A stretch of 64,000 nucleotides of DNA from Sanderia malayensis (taxonomy: Eukaryota; Cnidaria; Scyphozoa; Semaeostomeae; Pelagiidae). The stretch spans positions 248,001 through 312,000 of the forward strand of contig RQOL01000616.1 in NCBI GenBank assembly GCA_013076295.1, in the 5' to 3' direction. Numbering within the stretch: the stretch's first letter is position 1; each line of letters starts with the position of its first letter. Below, piece after piece: positions 1 to 13,200 of this stretch. The notes beneath the pieces were generated by a model. That model did not search any database and was not told the DNA's origin. It saw only the letters and a list, made by a program, of their open reading frames with translations. Both the position numbers and the translations under genes were made by a program.

Positions 1-259
1 CCAGCTCCTCCATAGCCAACTAAATTAGCGAGCAATAAATTGCAAGGAAATGCTGCTGCAAAGACAAAGGAGACTACATCATTATTTCCAATTTCAAAAA
101 GACAGGTTTTGGTGCAGGATAAAGCTAACGATGCAAAAAAGTTTCAGTAGACACAGGAAACTTTGGAACAACAAAAAAAATGTCACAACATGTGACACTT
201 GGCACTAGCTTTATCCGTTGCTATGTCAGTAAATTAAGGATGACTGATCAAGCAAATAA

Positions 260-751
260 TAAGCAATTTATAACTGCTGCTACATCGACAAAAAGAACTG
301 TTTAGCCATTATCTCACATTCAGCCAGGCCAAGATTCAGCAGTAATACTTGTAGAACAGCAAGGCCTGTGGTTACGAAAGAGCACAATGAAAGAGGGGCA
401 AGCATAAACGGGCAAAGAATGTCAAAAAGTGTCATTCCAGCGACCAGCCAAGCTATGAAAACCGTATCTAAAGTTTCCCTACAGGATTCCAAAAAAAGAA
501 AAAGAAGTGGAAAGGAGGAACAAGCTCAAATAAGTTCCACAACACAACAAATTGCAATTGGCATTCCGCCATTGGCCAAAAGAGTCAAGTTATGCGAAGC
601 TCATCAAAGCAACAGTGACTTGAAGAGATACGACTGCAACTGCAATGAATGCAAATCGATCAGAAAGAAGAAGCTGGAGAACCTGGTCATTGAAAAGAAA
701 ACCAAAGATGAAGCAAACAAAAAGATGCCTTTTTCTAAATTAAATCTATGA
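260..751 (+). CDS. 3' part of an unrecognised basic, Cys-containing protein
   Basis: One frame is open from about 262 to a stop at 749-751. It encodes a lysine-rich segment with a basic patch (KKRKR near 499) and a short cysteine cluster (CNCNEC near 637-654) followed by a charged helix. I do not recognise the family. Upstream (60-260) coding-like text continues only by switching frame, so this is either a terminal exon or a decayed copy. An AATAAA lies at 968-973, about 220 bases past the stop, which suits a plus-strand 3' UTR converging on the minus-strand Nudix gene. The first in-frame start codon is not trusted as a real start. A retro-pseudogene is equally possible. Confidence 0.35.
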
Positions 752-967
752 TGGAACTGAGGAGACAATGAAATGCAGCTCACAAACTGCTTCTTAAATT
801 TAACTTTAAATTTATTTAATTTCATATATAGATAATCCTGGGTTTTAAAGTAATGTATTTATTATGAATGGCAAATATTTTATAAGGCAACTCAATTTTT
901 GAGGTTATTTATCAGAATAGTAAATCACAATATTGACTTATAATTGCATTAATTGATTGGCTATGAA

Positions 968-973
968 AATAAA
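968..973 (+). promoter_or_regulatory. Candidate polyadenylation signal AATAAA
   Basis: A consensus hexamer sits downstream of the basic-protein ORF ending at 751. It would end a plus-strand transcript tail-to-tail with the minus-strand Nudix gene. Without transcript data it may be a chance match in AT-rich DNA. Confidence 0.3.
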
Positions 974-1180
974 GCAGACATTGAACTGAACTGTGTGTTT
1001 ATTTCTTATTGTAACTCTTTCATCACCAAATTTCATAAAAGGAGAATAGCACTGCTTTAAAAGCAAGTACCATTTGCTCCTAATGACACAGCGAAAATAG
1101 AAAGGATTGGAGAAGAGAGAGATATTACAGCTGGAACATAGGGAAGAAGTTATAGTAAATGGAATCAAAGTAAGACTCAC

Positions 1181-1228
1181 CAGCTTCGATGCCAGTTTCT
1201 TCCTTAATTTCTCTTATCACAGTATCAC
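1181..1228 (-). CDS. Nudix gene exon with second half of the Nudix box
   Basis: A 48-base exon encoding GDTVIREIKEETGIEA. It contains the REUXEEXGU half of the Nudix box with the catalytic/metal-binding REXXEE intact. Donor GTGAGT, acceptor AG. It completes the codon left by the exon ending at 17282. A further segment near 957-1044 (I-R-N-K-H-T-V-Q-F-N) resembles the next NUDT6 exon but has no consistent splice frame. Confidence 0.8.
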
Positions 1229-4200
1229 CTAAAGCAAAGATAACTAAAATAATACCGGAACATGTCTTTTTAGCCCTTGGAGGTATGCTCAATAGAGAGG
1301 GGGGCTTGATTCAAAATCTCAACTCAAACAAGAAGCTCATTGGAGAAGGGAACATAACAAAAAGAGGGGCTTTTATGGCAACATATATAAACATATTAGA
1401 AATATACAAGTCATATGCAAAATCTTGGAAGAAATTGTTATCAGACATTTTAGACAGGGCATATAGTCTGACAAACTAACAAACATGCTAATGTTTGTTT
1501 TTATGGCTGGAATCGATAGATTAGACCATCAGCCTTCAGAATTCACCTCATACCGTTCCGAAAAACGTTTTGTTTTCACGTGATCGATGACGTCATATTA
1601 AGACAAATTTTAGCAATTAAAGTGTGATTACTTTTAACAGCAATGAGATATCAAAATGAAAATTGCATTTCTGGAAACAGCTCAAATAGACTTATCGAAT
1701 GATATATTTTTTTAAATTTTTGATGAGATGAGCATTTTGGTTGATGACGTCATCGAATTTTTTTCCTCTTATTTTTGAATAGTTAGTTTGTTTCAATGCC
1801 TCATAAATCCAAATTATCTCATTAGGACGTCTCCTCGTTCAATCCAGTTCGAAAAACGAACACTATAATGGGTGTTCAAAAAAATTCGCCTGTTTGGAGC
1901 ACTTTATTTTCACTTTTTGATGCCATAACCCGGTCTCACACATGTTGTTGATTTATCGCTTTCGAATTTCGCTCTTTGGAAGTTGTTAGATACAACTTAT
2001 CATTTCGGTTTTACATGTTTTGAAGTGCAAGCTACAAAAAGCAGAGCTGCTTTGGCACCCGGTATACAATAGGCGACGTTAAAAAACTAAAACTTTAAAG
2101 AAAAAAATCGCTATCAGACGAATCTATCTTTTCTTGACGAAAAGTCTCTTTCCCATTCAGAAGCGCTTGAATCTTTTTATAGACGCACTTACTAAATTCT
2201 TTATATTTCATATTGCTCTCAATCTCTTTGGCAGTACTGAAGGATGTTTCTTTGTTGTTTTCCTTTTGCATGGTGGCTCTCCCTCATCTTTTTCAATTGC
2301 TTCTTCTGCTTCAGAGCCATCGGCTCTATTGTTTCTCGATCTCGATTTCTTTCTGCAAATGAGTCAATTAGAGAGTTGCTTTGCAATGATCCATTTGGGT
2401 GTAATTCTAGACTTGATATAATCAATTGTCCAGCCGAAGTTCGCAATGGCTACAGTTATTTTTAACGAATATTTCAAACAATTTTGTGAAATGTAACATT
2501 GTAAGTGCACACATTTTATTTCTGAACACGAAGTTTTGGGGTCTGGTAAAAGCGAAGCTGATGATTTTACTTGATCTTTAAATAATTTTTCATCCGTGTC
2601 TCAACACAACTCTCTCTGTTACCTCCATTGCACTCTTTAAAAAAGTCACCTGGCATCTGCTATTGTGTCGTCAGTTAAAACTTCCTCTACCCCTAAATTG
2701 CGCATTGGTGCTAGACTGCTCGGATCCTTGATTGCTCTTTTCAAAACTTTCACTTCATTTTCGAACATAAAGACGGCAGAAAAGCTCAAATTATTGGGGG
2801 ATACTAACGTTTGGAGAACAATTACTGAGAAAAAAGGAATTTTATAATTATTTGAGGGCTGGTGCCCCCCTTGCGCTCCAATTCGTACGGGCCTGAATAG
2901 TGAGTTTTAATCTATCGTAAAGAAACAAACACACAGCAACATCCTGCCCTTTGGATCAAACTGTTGAATATGCCCAGGCAAAATTTCTCGCAGAGTTCAT
3001 CTCGAAAGTGTTGACCGAAAAATGTTGCAAGGAAAAAATTGGGCTCAGCTCTTCAACAGCAATGTCGACAAAGAAGGTCTTATTCGGCTTGCTAGCTCCT
3101 TTTTCAGAAACAACAAGGGTAGAAAGATATTCCGATAGAAAGATATTCCGATGTTCCGATATAAAGATAGCAAGTTTAACGAAAAAAATTCGATGACGTC
3201 ATCAACCAAATGCTCATCTCATCAAAAATTAAAAAAAATATATCATTCGATAGGTCTATTTGAGCTGTTTCCATAAATGCAATTTTCATTTTGATATCTC
3301 ATTCCTGTTAAAAGTAATTACACTTTAATTGTTAAAATTTGTCTTAATATGACGTCATCAATCACGTGAAAACAAAACGTTTTTCGGAAAGGTATCCGGT
3401 GAATTCTGAAAGCTGATGGTCTAATCTATCGATTCCAGCCATAAAAACAAACATTAGTATGTTTGTTAGTTTGTCAGACTATATGCCCTGTCTATTTATA
3501 TTTTAGATGATATAAGTGTTAATATAATGTTGTTGTTGTTGTTGCGTAAGATGAGCAGACTGTGGGCCTACGCATGATATTTTAGCTAGCATAATAAGTG
3601 TATCAACGTACACAGCAGGTAACTGAGCTCCATTGGTATTTACGTATATATATTGTAAGCCACTCGCAATTGTAGCATGTGTTCAGAGAGTGACACCTCT
3701 GACGAGCCTGTTATCTAAGCAATTATTGGGAACAGACTCTGCTGTCGATTTGGTTTGTTTGGCGAACCCACCACTCAATCTACGGAGAACGTGGCACGGT
3801 TGGGACTGCGCAGAGCACACTGGGGAGTATATAAACCTCTTTTTTTGCGTTAGTTGTTGCATGCATTGTTTTATTTGAGTTTAAGACATACTTGCGTGAT
3901 GTCGTCGTTGAAACAACCGCCTACATTTGATCCAAGTAGGGGTGACTGTTATGCAGATTGGAAGTCTGATGTGGAAATTTGGGGAGTCTACACAAAAAGT
4001 GAGAAGAGTAGACGAGGGCCTGCAGTGTATTTGAGTCTTGTTGGAGACGCCCGGGAGGCTGTTAGGTCTCTCAAAGTTGCTGATTTAGCACAAGGTGATG
4101 GTCTGGACATTTTGTTGGCAGAACTGGATAAAGTATATCTTAAAGAAGAAACCACAAGAGCATTCTGTGCAGTAAAAGGCATTTGTTGAATTTAGAAGAG

Positions 4201-7200
4201 AAAGCGGAATGAATTTTACCAAGTTTCTAGTAGAATTCAACAACAGATACCGAGAGCTTAAAAACTACAAGTTGTATCTAAATGATGTTTGTGTGGATAC
4301 TTCTTACTGGCATCCGCTAACTTGTCTGCAGATCACGAAAGGCTAGTAAGAGCAACTGCCAAGTTCAGGAGAAGTGTGGATCAAGAAATTTTTGGATACA
4401 ATGGAGACAAAGATAGAAAGGATGCTGAACAGAGTAAAGGACAAAGCTGGTCACTATTTAAATTTGGTGATGGAAAGGAGAGTAAAAGCAATCACGAGTT
4501 GGCCATTCCAATGTTTGTTGGGGGAAAGATGATGAAGATTGATGTTGATGTAGTCGACAATGATATTCCACTGTTAATTGGCAGACCAACAATGACAAAG
4601 CTGGGAATGGTTGTTGATAAAAGAATCACCAGGTTACTATAAATGGAAAAACACAAGGATTGCACCTCGATGCAGCAGGACACTATGTTGTTTCAGTGAG
4701 TCAATGGACAAACCAAAGCTGCAATGTGGTATTAAATCAACAGGGTCTTTTTGGGACCACCAAAAAAGAGAAGAGGAACAAAGCAGTAAAGCTTCATAGA
4801 CAGTTTTCGCATGCTTCGAAGGAGCGTTTGATCCGGTTACTGAAGGATGGGGATGTGATTACCAGGAGTTCCTAGTTGAAGTGGAGAAGGTATGTGATGA
4901 GTGCCAATTCTGTCAGAAATACAGAGGTGCCAAACCTAAACCAGTTGTGAGTTTTCCCGAGGCAAGTGAATTCAATGGTTGTGTTTCAATGGACTTGAAG
5001 GAAGCCAAAGAAAGGACAAACGGAAGTCAAAGAAAGGATGGTCAGGACAAGGAAATGTACTAGAAAAGGAAAACAATTTTGTGCTAGTAAGACATGGTGG
5101 GGCCTTTTACAGATGTCATCCATGCCAGTTGTTGAAAGAAAATCCCGATGTTCGAGATGGTGAAAAGGCAAACAGATTCGAAAGGCAACAGGACACAGAG
5201 GAAAAAGGGACAAAGCAGGTTCCGTGGATTGAAGATGATTCAGATAGTGATGATGAAGAGCAAGAGGTTCCTGGAGAACAAGTAGAAGAGGCAACAGGAC
5301 AACAAGAAAATACTGAGGTATAAGTTCTTACAGAACAAGCTACAGAGACCCCTTAAAGACGAGAAAATGGGGTTCAAGGACAAGTAGAGGAAAGAGCTGA
5401 AGGACAGAAAATGACAGATAATAAAAAAAATGGAAGACCAACTGCAGGAATAGATGAGAGCGAGCAAGGGTCTAGTTCGCAACAATTTAAAGAGTCAGAC
5501 AAAGAAAGTTCTGAGAATACAAAGGGAGGAGAGCAGCTTCAGAAGAATAAGAAAAAACCAAGGAACAGTACACTGATTCAATATTCCTTGAACAACAGAA
5601 AGATATAGAAAGCACGCGTGTTGTCTGCACAACCAAAAAGGGTTGGAAAATGGAAAGGTTGGGTATATGTTCATCTGATTGGGGAAAAAGAAGAACATTA
5701 GTAGATAGATAGGGGCGGGTTCTGGCCCACCTGATAAAGGTATGCAATAATGGTGCATGCGCAGTTAAAAGGTTAGTTCTTGCCCACTTGATAAAGGTAT
5801 ACAACAGTGGCGCATGCCAGTTCAATAGCCGCTCAGAGGTTCTTGATGCATGACCATACGTTGAGGAGTGAAAGGGGAGGGGGTTCTGGCCCACTATCAC
5901 GTGACGTATGATGTCATTATAAATAACTACTCTAACATGTTGTGACGTCATGATAGATCTTCAACCTGTCATTCAATTTCCAACAATTAAAATATATACC
6001 ACAATAAACTAATTAAAAATTCAAACGATGGTGTAATCATTAGCCAATCAGAATAGATGTGTAAGTTAAATAATTGCGCTATTGAAGTTAGTTAACTAAT
6101 CTAAAGTCAGTCTACTAAATTGTTCTATTAGTGAATTGATGTCTTCACTAATTTCATTACTATATGTAAGTTCTTCTTCATCGATATATTGGCTTATATA
6201 ACAATCACATTGTGCGAATCCATCCCATTCCCTGCCACACCTCTCGCATATTGCTAGCATTGGTATGTCATCTGTATATAGGTGTGGTGTGAATTGGCAC
6301 AGCTCTTGTCTATCAATAGCATCATCAATTAAACCATGAAGATTGAAGCTGAGGTTTTTTCACCGTTCTTCCCCTTTAAGAGAAATATTGTGGAGCCCTT
6401 TTCAATCATTAGGAATGGTGGATAGTTCGTTCGTAATCCATTTAGCAGAATTCTGAATGTCAACACCAAGTTATTTTCACTCTCTAATCCAACATCAAAA
6501 CTAGCATCAATACGACTATCAATGCTCACATCATCATCTTCATCATCATTTGTTTTATGCCAATGACTTAACATTTCCTCCAACTCATTCTTTTTTATTT
6601 CTTTTTTTTATAGCTATACTAGCTCTGAGTAAGGTAATGGTTTTGATACATAACCATTTCTTCCAATTACGTAATCTGTGACATTCGAATTTCGAATGCT
6701 AACATGACCTTTCAATAATGACTAGAGCATTCGAAAGAACATTCGTGAACATTTAAATGATGATGTAATTATTAACCAATCAAGTCGCGTCTTCATCGAC
6801 GTTCGAAGGGATTTCGAACGTCGTTAAGGATCAAGTAATGATAAGGTAATGATTAGGAATGATTAGTAATGAATAGTTTGGATTAGTAAGGATCAGTTAA
6901 GGATCAAGTAATGATAGGGTAATGATTAGGAATGATTAATTATGATTGGTTAGGATTATTGAGGATCAGTTAAGGATCAGGCAATGATAAGGTAATGGTT
7001 AGGAATGATTAGTAATGAATAGTTTGGATTAGTAAGGATCAGTTAAGGATCAAGTAATGATAGGGTAATGATTAGGAATGATTAATTATGATTGGTTAGG
7101 ATTAGTGAGGATCAGTTAAGGATTAAGTAATGATAAGGTAATGATTAGAAATGATTAGTAATGAATAGTTAGGATTAGTGAGGATCAGTTAAGGATCAAA

Positions 7201-10200
7201 CTGTTGACTGGAGTTGCATACTGCATACTTTTTATGATTTCTCACATTCTCCATAGTTTTCCCAAAAACTGCATTATTCATCGATTTGATCTTTTTATTC
7301 TTTTTTTACGTACTTATCATGTGTCTCAAAATCATATTACCATGAGATACAGAACCCCTCCCCCATAGGAATAAAAAAGAAAGAAACATATGTCATCAAA
7401 CACATGAAAAAGAGACTATTTTCAAACAGGATTCCTCTCCCTCATCATATTGAATGGAGGAAGCTGTCTATAAATTCAAGCGAGTTAATGCTCTAGAATT
7501 CAGGTGCTTAAGAGTTAGTCGGCAATTATAAGTAAACAGCTAGCCATGAATCGGTATAAATGTGATAATTGTGAATTCTCTTCCAAGTATAAAAGTAATG
7601 TTAAGCGACATGAACAAGAGAAGCACGAGGAGAGTAGTGAAGAGTCTGACTCAGATGATGAGATAGAAGTTGAAAGTGATCATGATAATGATGAAACTGT
7701 CAACACTGATGAGGATCTTCCTTTAGGGAATGTATGGCCTTCTATGCGTAAGGAAGTGGATGAAGATGAAAACATATTGCAAGTTTTCAAATGTAGATTT
7801 TTATAGAATAGAAGTTTTGAAAATGATGCTGTTGTAACAGCAGTTACAGCAGCGATGCAAAAAGCACAGAAGGAAGATGATATGTGATGTACTGTAACAG
7901 ATTTTATTATTGACCTTTTAACTTAGAAGAACTCTTAGTGTAGTTTAGCTTAGAACTTTTTTTATATAACCATAACGAGGTAGCATGATAAGGAGGCTAC
8001 GAGGCTAGAGGAGTTTTTAGGCCGAGAAACCAGGAGACAGAGGCTATTTTCCTCTAGAGGAATACTTTAATAAAATACGAACCCAACCTACTTTATCTGG
8101 CGACGAAAATGGGATCTCTCAAGCCACCAGACCCTTTTGATCCTATGGAACACACTGATAGTGCAGTAAAAGCCTTTGACCTGTATGTACGACAATGGAA
8201 GCTATAGTACCGAGCAGAATGCATGGGTCACATCAAAGATGACGCCAGTGATGCAACCAAAAAGTCACACATGGCAAATTTTTTTCCGAGCATCGGTTGC
8301 AAGAAGCTCAAGGCTTCTCGAAGATATTACCCATGAGTTTGGAGGCGATGAATGTGAATTCGAGCAAGCGACGTTTGAGGATATGACTTCTAAGCTGAGA
8401 GAAAGATACAAACCAACACAGAACCAGGTATTACTTCATTTTCAATTTCATTCGCTCACTCAGGAAACAGATGAGACTATTGATACTTTCATAAACGGTG
8501 TTAAGGAGCACGCAGGCCGCTGCAATTTCAAGTGTAATTCAGGAAATTGTGATGTGATACAAACCTTGATAAGGGACCGCATAATAATGGGCACAAACAA
8601 CAAAAGCATAAGAGACGATGCCTCAGAAAAAGAACACAAACTCCCAGAATTAGAAAAACAGGCAAGGAAAATTGAAGCCACAGTCACAGCTGCCCAACAA
8701 ATTAGCTCCACCCCACCCACGGGTGTCAGCTGTATTACCATGGATAACACCCCAAACCCAAACCACAGTGCTATACACACACACCCGAGTGCAGAAATCA
8801 ATCTAATAAGGCGACACCCACGCAGAAGCCCTCAAAGCACAACCCCCCAACACCACAGGAATGACCAAAATGCAAATGAAGGACAACGAACTAACTGCTT
8901 AGGGTGTGGCCGCAATAATTGCAACCGTAACGCCAACTGCCCAGCCCGGGGCCAAATTTGTGACGCCTGCGGTATTAAAGGTCATTTCAAACGCTGCTGC
9001 CTAAAAACAAGAAGCCGACCATCCCCAAAAGCAGCCAATGCTATAAGCACCAACAACTACGAATACATGCCATCCCAGGACCCGTACCACATGCCGCCAA
9101 TTACCCCTACCCAACCCCCTCTCCTATCTGACCCAAGACACCCCCAAAACTCTCGTATTTATGCAACCGCCAGCACTGAATCTCACAACAATGCAACAGC
9201 CAAGCACGCAACCATTGAAGTGAGCAACCATACCATCACGGCCATGATTGACAGCGGAGCAGAGGTCAATATCATCCTCAAAGATTCCGTACCAAAGGAT
9301 GTCACCATCATACCGACCGCCATCATGCTAACCCCCTATGGTAGTAAACCTATCACACCCTTAGGCCAGTTCAGAGCTGACACCACTTGGGGGAAACAAA
9401 GAGTACCAACCACATGGATTGTCCTCGACAATGACTATCTGCAAGGAAAAGCAGAAAACATTTTATCATGCCACACAGCAGAGCAACTAGGAATCCTCAA
9501 CATCCAACTAACACCCATCTACAGAGTCCAAACCCTCCTCAAACCTGAAGAAAACCAGTCCACTGAGCTAATACTGCAACAGTTTTCACCGGTCTTCCAA
9601 GGACTTGGAAAGCTTAAGCTGCACCAGTGAAGTTATACACAAAGGCAGAATTCAAACCAGTAATCCAACCACCCCGACCCATTCCCTACCACCTCCAAGA
9701 ACCCTTTGAGACATGCATACAGAGCATGCTAAAAGATGGAGTTATCGAAGAGCACACTGGACCAGTCACCTGGATCTCTAACCCTGTACTTGTTCCCAAA
9801 CCAGACGGCTCCCTTCGTATTACTGTCGACTTGCGCCAAGTCAACAAAGCTATTGAAAACACACACCTCCCAATACCAAGAGTTGAAGATATCCTTCCCA
9901 TGTTTGCCGGCAAGCAGATTTTCACCAAACTTGACCTACGCACAGCATACCACCAGCTGGAATTGGCAGCAGAATCCAGACCACTCACAGTATTCCGTGC
10001 AGGTGATAAACTTATGCGATACAAACGCCTTACGATGGGGAGCCTACCCGCCTCAGGTGAACTCAACAGCCGCTTACGACCAATGCTTGCAAACATTGCC
10101 GATGCAGAAATCATCCATGATGACATTGTCATAGCCAGTGAGAACCGCGAAAACCACCACAAAACATTATCCCAAGTATTGCAAATATTGTATGATGCTG

Positions 10201-13200
10201 GCTTGACCCTCAACAAATCGAAATGCATCATTGCCTCTGACACAATTCCATTTTGGGGCCTCATCATAACAAAAGAAGGACGCAAACCCGACCCAGAAAA
10301 ATGCACAGCGTTGCAACAAGCTTCACCACCCACCACCAAGGACGAGCTGATCTCTTTTCTCTGCATGGTACGTGCAAATGCAGACTTCATAACAGACCTT
10401 GCCGCTATGACAGCCAATCTCCGCAGTCTCACAAAAAAGCATGTCAAGTTCCATTGGACTGACCTCCATAGCCAAGAGTTCAACAACATCAAACAAGCCT
10501 TTAATCAGTCAGTACTACTGCGCCACTATGATGCCACCAAGCCAACCTTTCTATTTGTTGATGCTCACATAACCGGCCTCTCAGCTATCCTCGCCCAAGG
10601 ACCCACCATCGACCAAGCAAAAGCCATCGCCCTTGCATCCAGATCCACCACCCTCACAGAATCCAAATATGCCCAATTGGAGCTGGAGGCGCTTGCAATT
10701 GATTTTGGCTTGCGCAGGTTTCACCACTACAATATCGGTGGACCCAAAACAACGGTCATCACTGACCATCAGCCGTTAGAAGCAATTTGGAAATCAGAGC
10801 GGAGAACATCACTGCGGCTTGAACGCATACAGATACGACATCAGCACATCAACTACGTGGTAAAATGGCATAAAGGATCAGAAAACCCAGCAGACTACCT
10901 TAGTCGCCATGCTATCCCATTGCAACAACTACCATTACGTATATTAGAAGAAGCCAAGATATATGAGAAGCTGATCTACACTCTCCACACTACTCCATAC
11001 ACAGAGGCCATCACAGCGCAGCGAATCTTTGAAGCACAACAGCAGGATCAAATCTTGACACGCCTGCGACACTTTGTTCATGTGAATCAAAAACCAATAG
11101 ACCCAGACTTAGCACCCTTCAGAAACATCTTCCCAGAATTATCAATTTCTGATGGCGGACTCATCTTGAAAGGAGAAAAAATATTGTTGCCCTCTAAGCT
11201 GCAGAAAGTTGCCATTAATCTAGCACACCAGGGTGCACACCCAGGCCAAAGTCAAGTAAAGCGTCGAATCCGAGCCCATTTTTGGTTTCCCTCCATGGAC
11301 AATATAATAGCCAACGAAATCGAGCAATGCCACCCATGCCAGCTCCATACCTCACCTAACCAGAAAGCACCCATCACACCAGCACCTGTACCACTCAACC
11401 CCTGGGACAATGTTTCCTTGGACCTTTTTGGTCCCCTGCCAAATAAAAGCCACATCCTTGTGTCACGCTGCAACCTATCCCGTTTTCCTGACGCAAAAAT
11501 TGTCAAATCCACAGCAGCGAAAGACGTCCTACCAGCATTAAGTGAAACTTACAATAACTATGGAAACCCGATAATACACAAATCAGACAATGGACCCCCC
11601 TTTAACAGCGCTGCATTTCAACACTTCTCTGACAAAAGAGGTATCGCAGTCAAGCACACCCCACCCTACCACCCACAGGCCAATGAAGCAGAATGTTTTA
11701 TGAAACCCTTGGGGAAAGCAGTCAAAATTGCCATCGACAACAACACCCCAATCAAGGAAGCTGTGACCGACCTGCTCCAATCTTATCGCAGCACCCCCCA
11801 CAAAGCAACCGGCATATCACCAGGCAGCATGATGCTTCGTGGTGGATACGGTCACCAGTTCCCAAAAAACCCACAACTGATGCTAATATGCGCAAGGCAC
11901 GCGAAGAGGACATGAGGGTGAAGAGACAGCGTGCATTGAGCTTTAACACTTCCAAGTGGCATGGATATGTCAACATAGAGCAAGGAGACTTTGTCTTAGC
12001 GCGCAGACCAATGCAACGCACAAAGTTCCAATCAGTCTTTGAAAAAGAGCCATACATCGTTATACAACAAAAAGGGCTCACCTTCAAGGTCCAGCGTCTA
12101 TCTGACAATGCCACTGCCTGGCGCCATATCAATGACCTTAAGCTCTTCAGAGGCATACCAGCCAATATCGAAGCGCCTTACCAACTAGAGCGCCGCTGGT
12201 CACCACCACTGACCCCAGCCGACCAACCGCCAGCCACAAACAGCAGCAGCAACACCGACAGAATTCCACCCTTGAGATTAACACGTAACAATGGATCATG
12301 GGCCCACAACACAAGCCACCAGCAAGGACGCCCACAGCGTGTGATTCAGAGACCAGCCCGTCTGAACGACTATCAAACAAGTCTGTGAAGGAAGAAGAGG
12401 GAGTGATGATGTACTGTAACAGATTTTATTATTCACCTTTTAACTTAGTAGAACTCTTAGTGTAGTTTAGTTTAGAACTTTTTTTATATAACCATAACGA
12501 GGTAGCATGATAAGGAGGCTACGAGGCTAGGGGAGTTTTTAGGCCGAGAAACCAGGAGACAGATGCGATTTTCCTGTAGAGAAATACTTTAATAAAATAC
12601 GAACCCAACCTACTTTAATATGGATATGCAAGAGGCCTTAGATTATGCTATTGAGAAAAGAAAATATCTCATCATACGTCAAGCAATGAATGATGAAGAA
12701 GAGGAAGCTAGTAATTCTGAGGATGCTGCTGTGAATGAAGATGTATATGATAATACTCCAGCATTTCCTTATAGCAGGATATAACCATGCTTATAAAATG
12801 TTTAGATATTATTGTTCGTTGATGTCCTGTTTGAAAATAGTCTCTTTTTCATGTGTTTGATGACATATGTTTCTTTCTCTTTTTATTCCTATGGGGGAGG
12901 GGTTCTGTATCTCATGGTAATATGATTTTGAGACACATGATAGGTATGTATAAAAAGAATAAAAAGATCACATTGATGAGTAATGCAGTTTTTGGGAAAA
13001 CTATGGAGAATGTGAGAAATCATAAAAAGTATGCAATATGCAACTCCAGTTAACAGTTTGATCCTTAACTGATCCGCACTAATCCTAACCAATCATAATT
13101 AATCATTCCTAATCATTACCTTATCATTACTTGATCCTTAACTGATCCTTATTGATCCAAACTATTCATTACTAATCATTCCTAATCATTAGCTTATCAT

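Larger units (their letters stand above)
5700..7429. repeat. Polinton left terminal inverted repeat
   Basis: About 1.73 kb, complementary to the right arm. Order from the end: a duplicated ~60-bp motif (GGGCCAGAACC...TTTATCA), TGACGTCA-containing sequence, the minus-strand copy of the TIR ORF, about five ~73-bp tandem repeats, and the PolB scrap (minus strand, about 7198-7300). Confidence 0.85.
7880..12622 (+). mobile_element. Ty3/Gypsy LTR retrotransposon, near full length
   Basis: Direct 211-bp LTRs (7885-8095, 12407-12617) starting TGATGTACTG, flanked by ATATG (7880-7884 and 12618-12622). The LTRs differ at roughly 8 positions by eye. A TGGCGACGAAAATGGGAT stretch follows the 5' LTR as probable primer-binding site, and a purine tract GAAGGAAGAAGAGGGAG precedes the 3' LTR. 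Gag and pol follow in two frames. Youngest element of this nest. Composition is clearly richer in C than its surroundings. Confidence 0.95.

Noticed and set aside
938..1180. A further Nudix exon (I-R-N-K-H-T-V-Q-F-N near 957-1044)
   Set aside because: The text resembles the next NUDT6 segment but no acceptor gives the required phase, so it is only mentioned and not annotated as an exon.
1..1228. An FGF2/NUDT6-style sense-antisense gene pair
   Set aside because: The plus-strand ORF at 260-751 shows no FGF features; convergent orientation alone is not evidence.
5487..5951. Minus-strand ORF of 154 codons across the Copia/Polinton junction
   Set aside because: It crosses an insertion boundary and is built from the duplicated TIR-end motif, so it cannot be an ancestral gene.
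9686..10492. Long minus-strand ORF of 268 codons opposite Gypsy RT
   Set aside because: It lies entirely antisense to a conserved RT/RNase H and shows no domain; it is a shadow frame.
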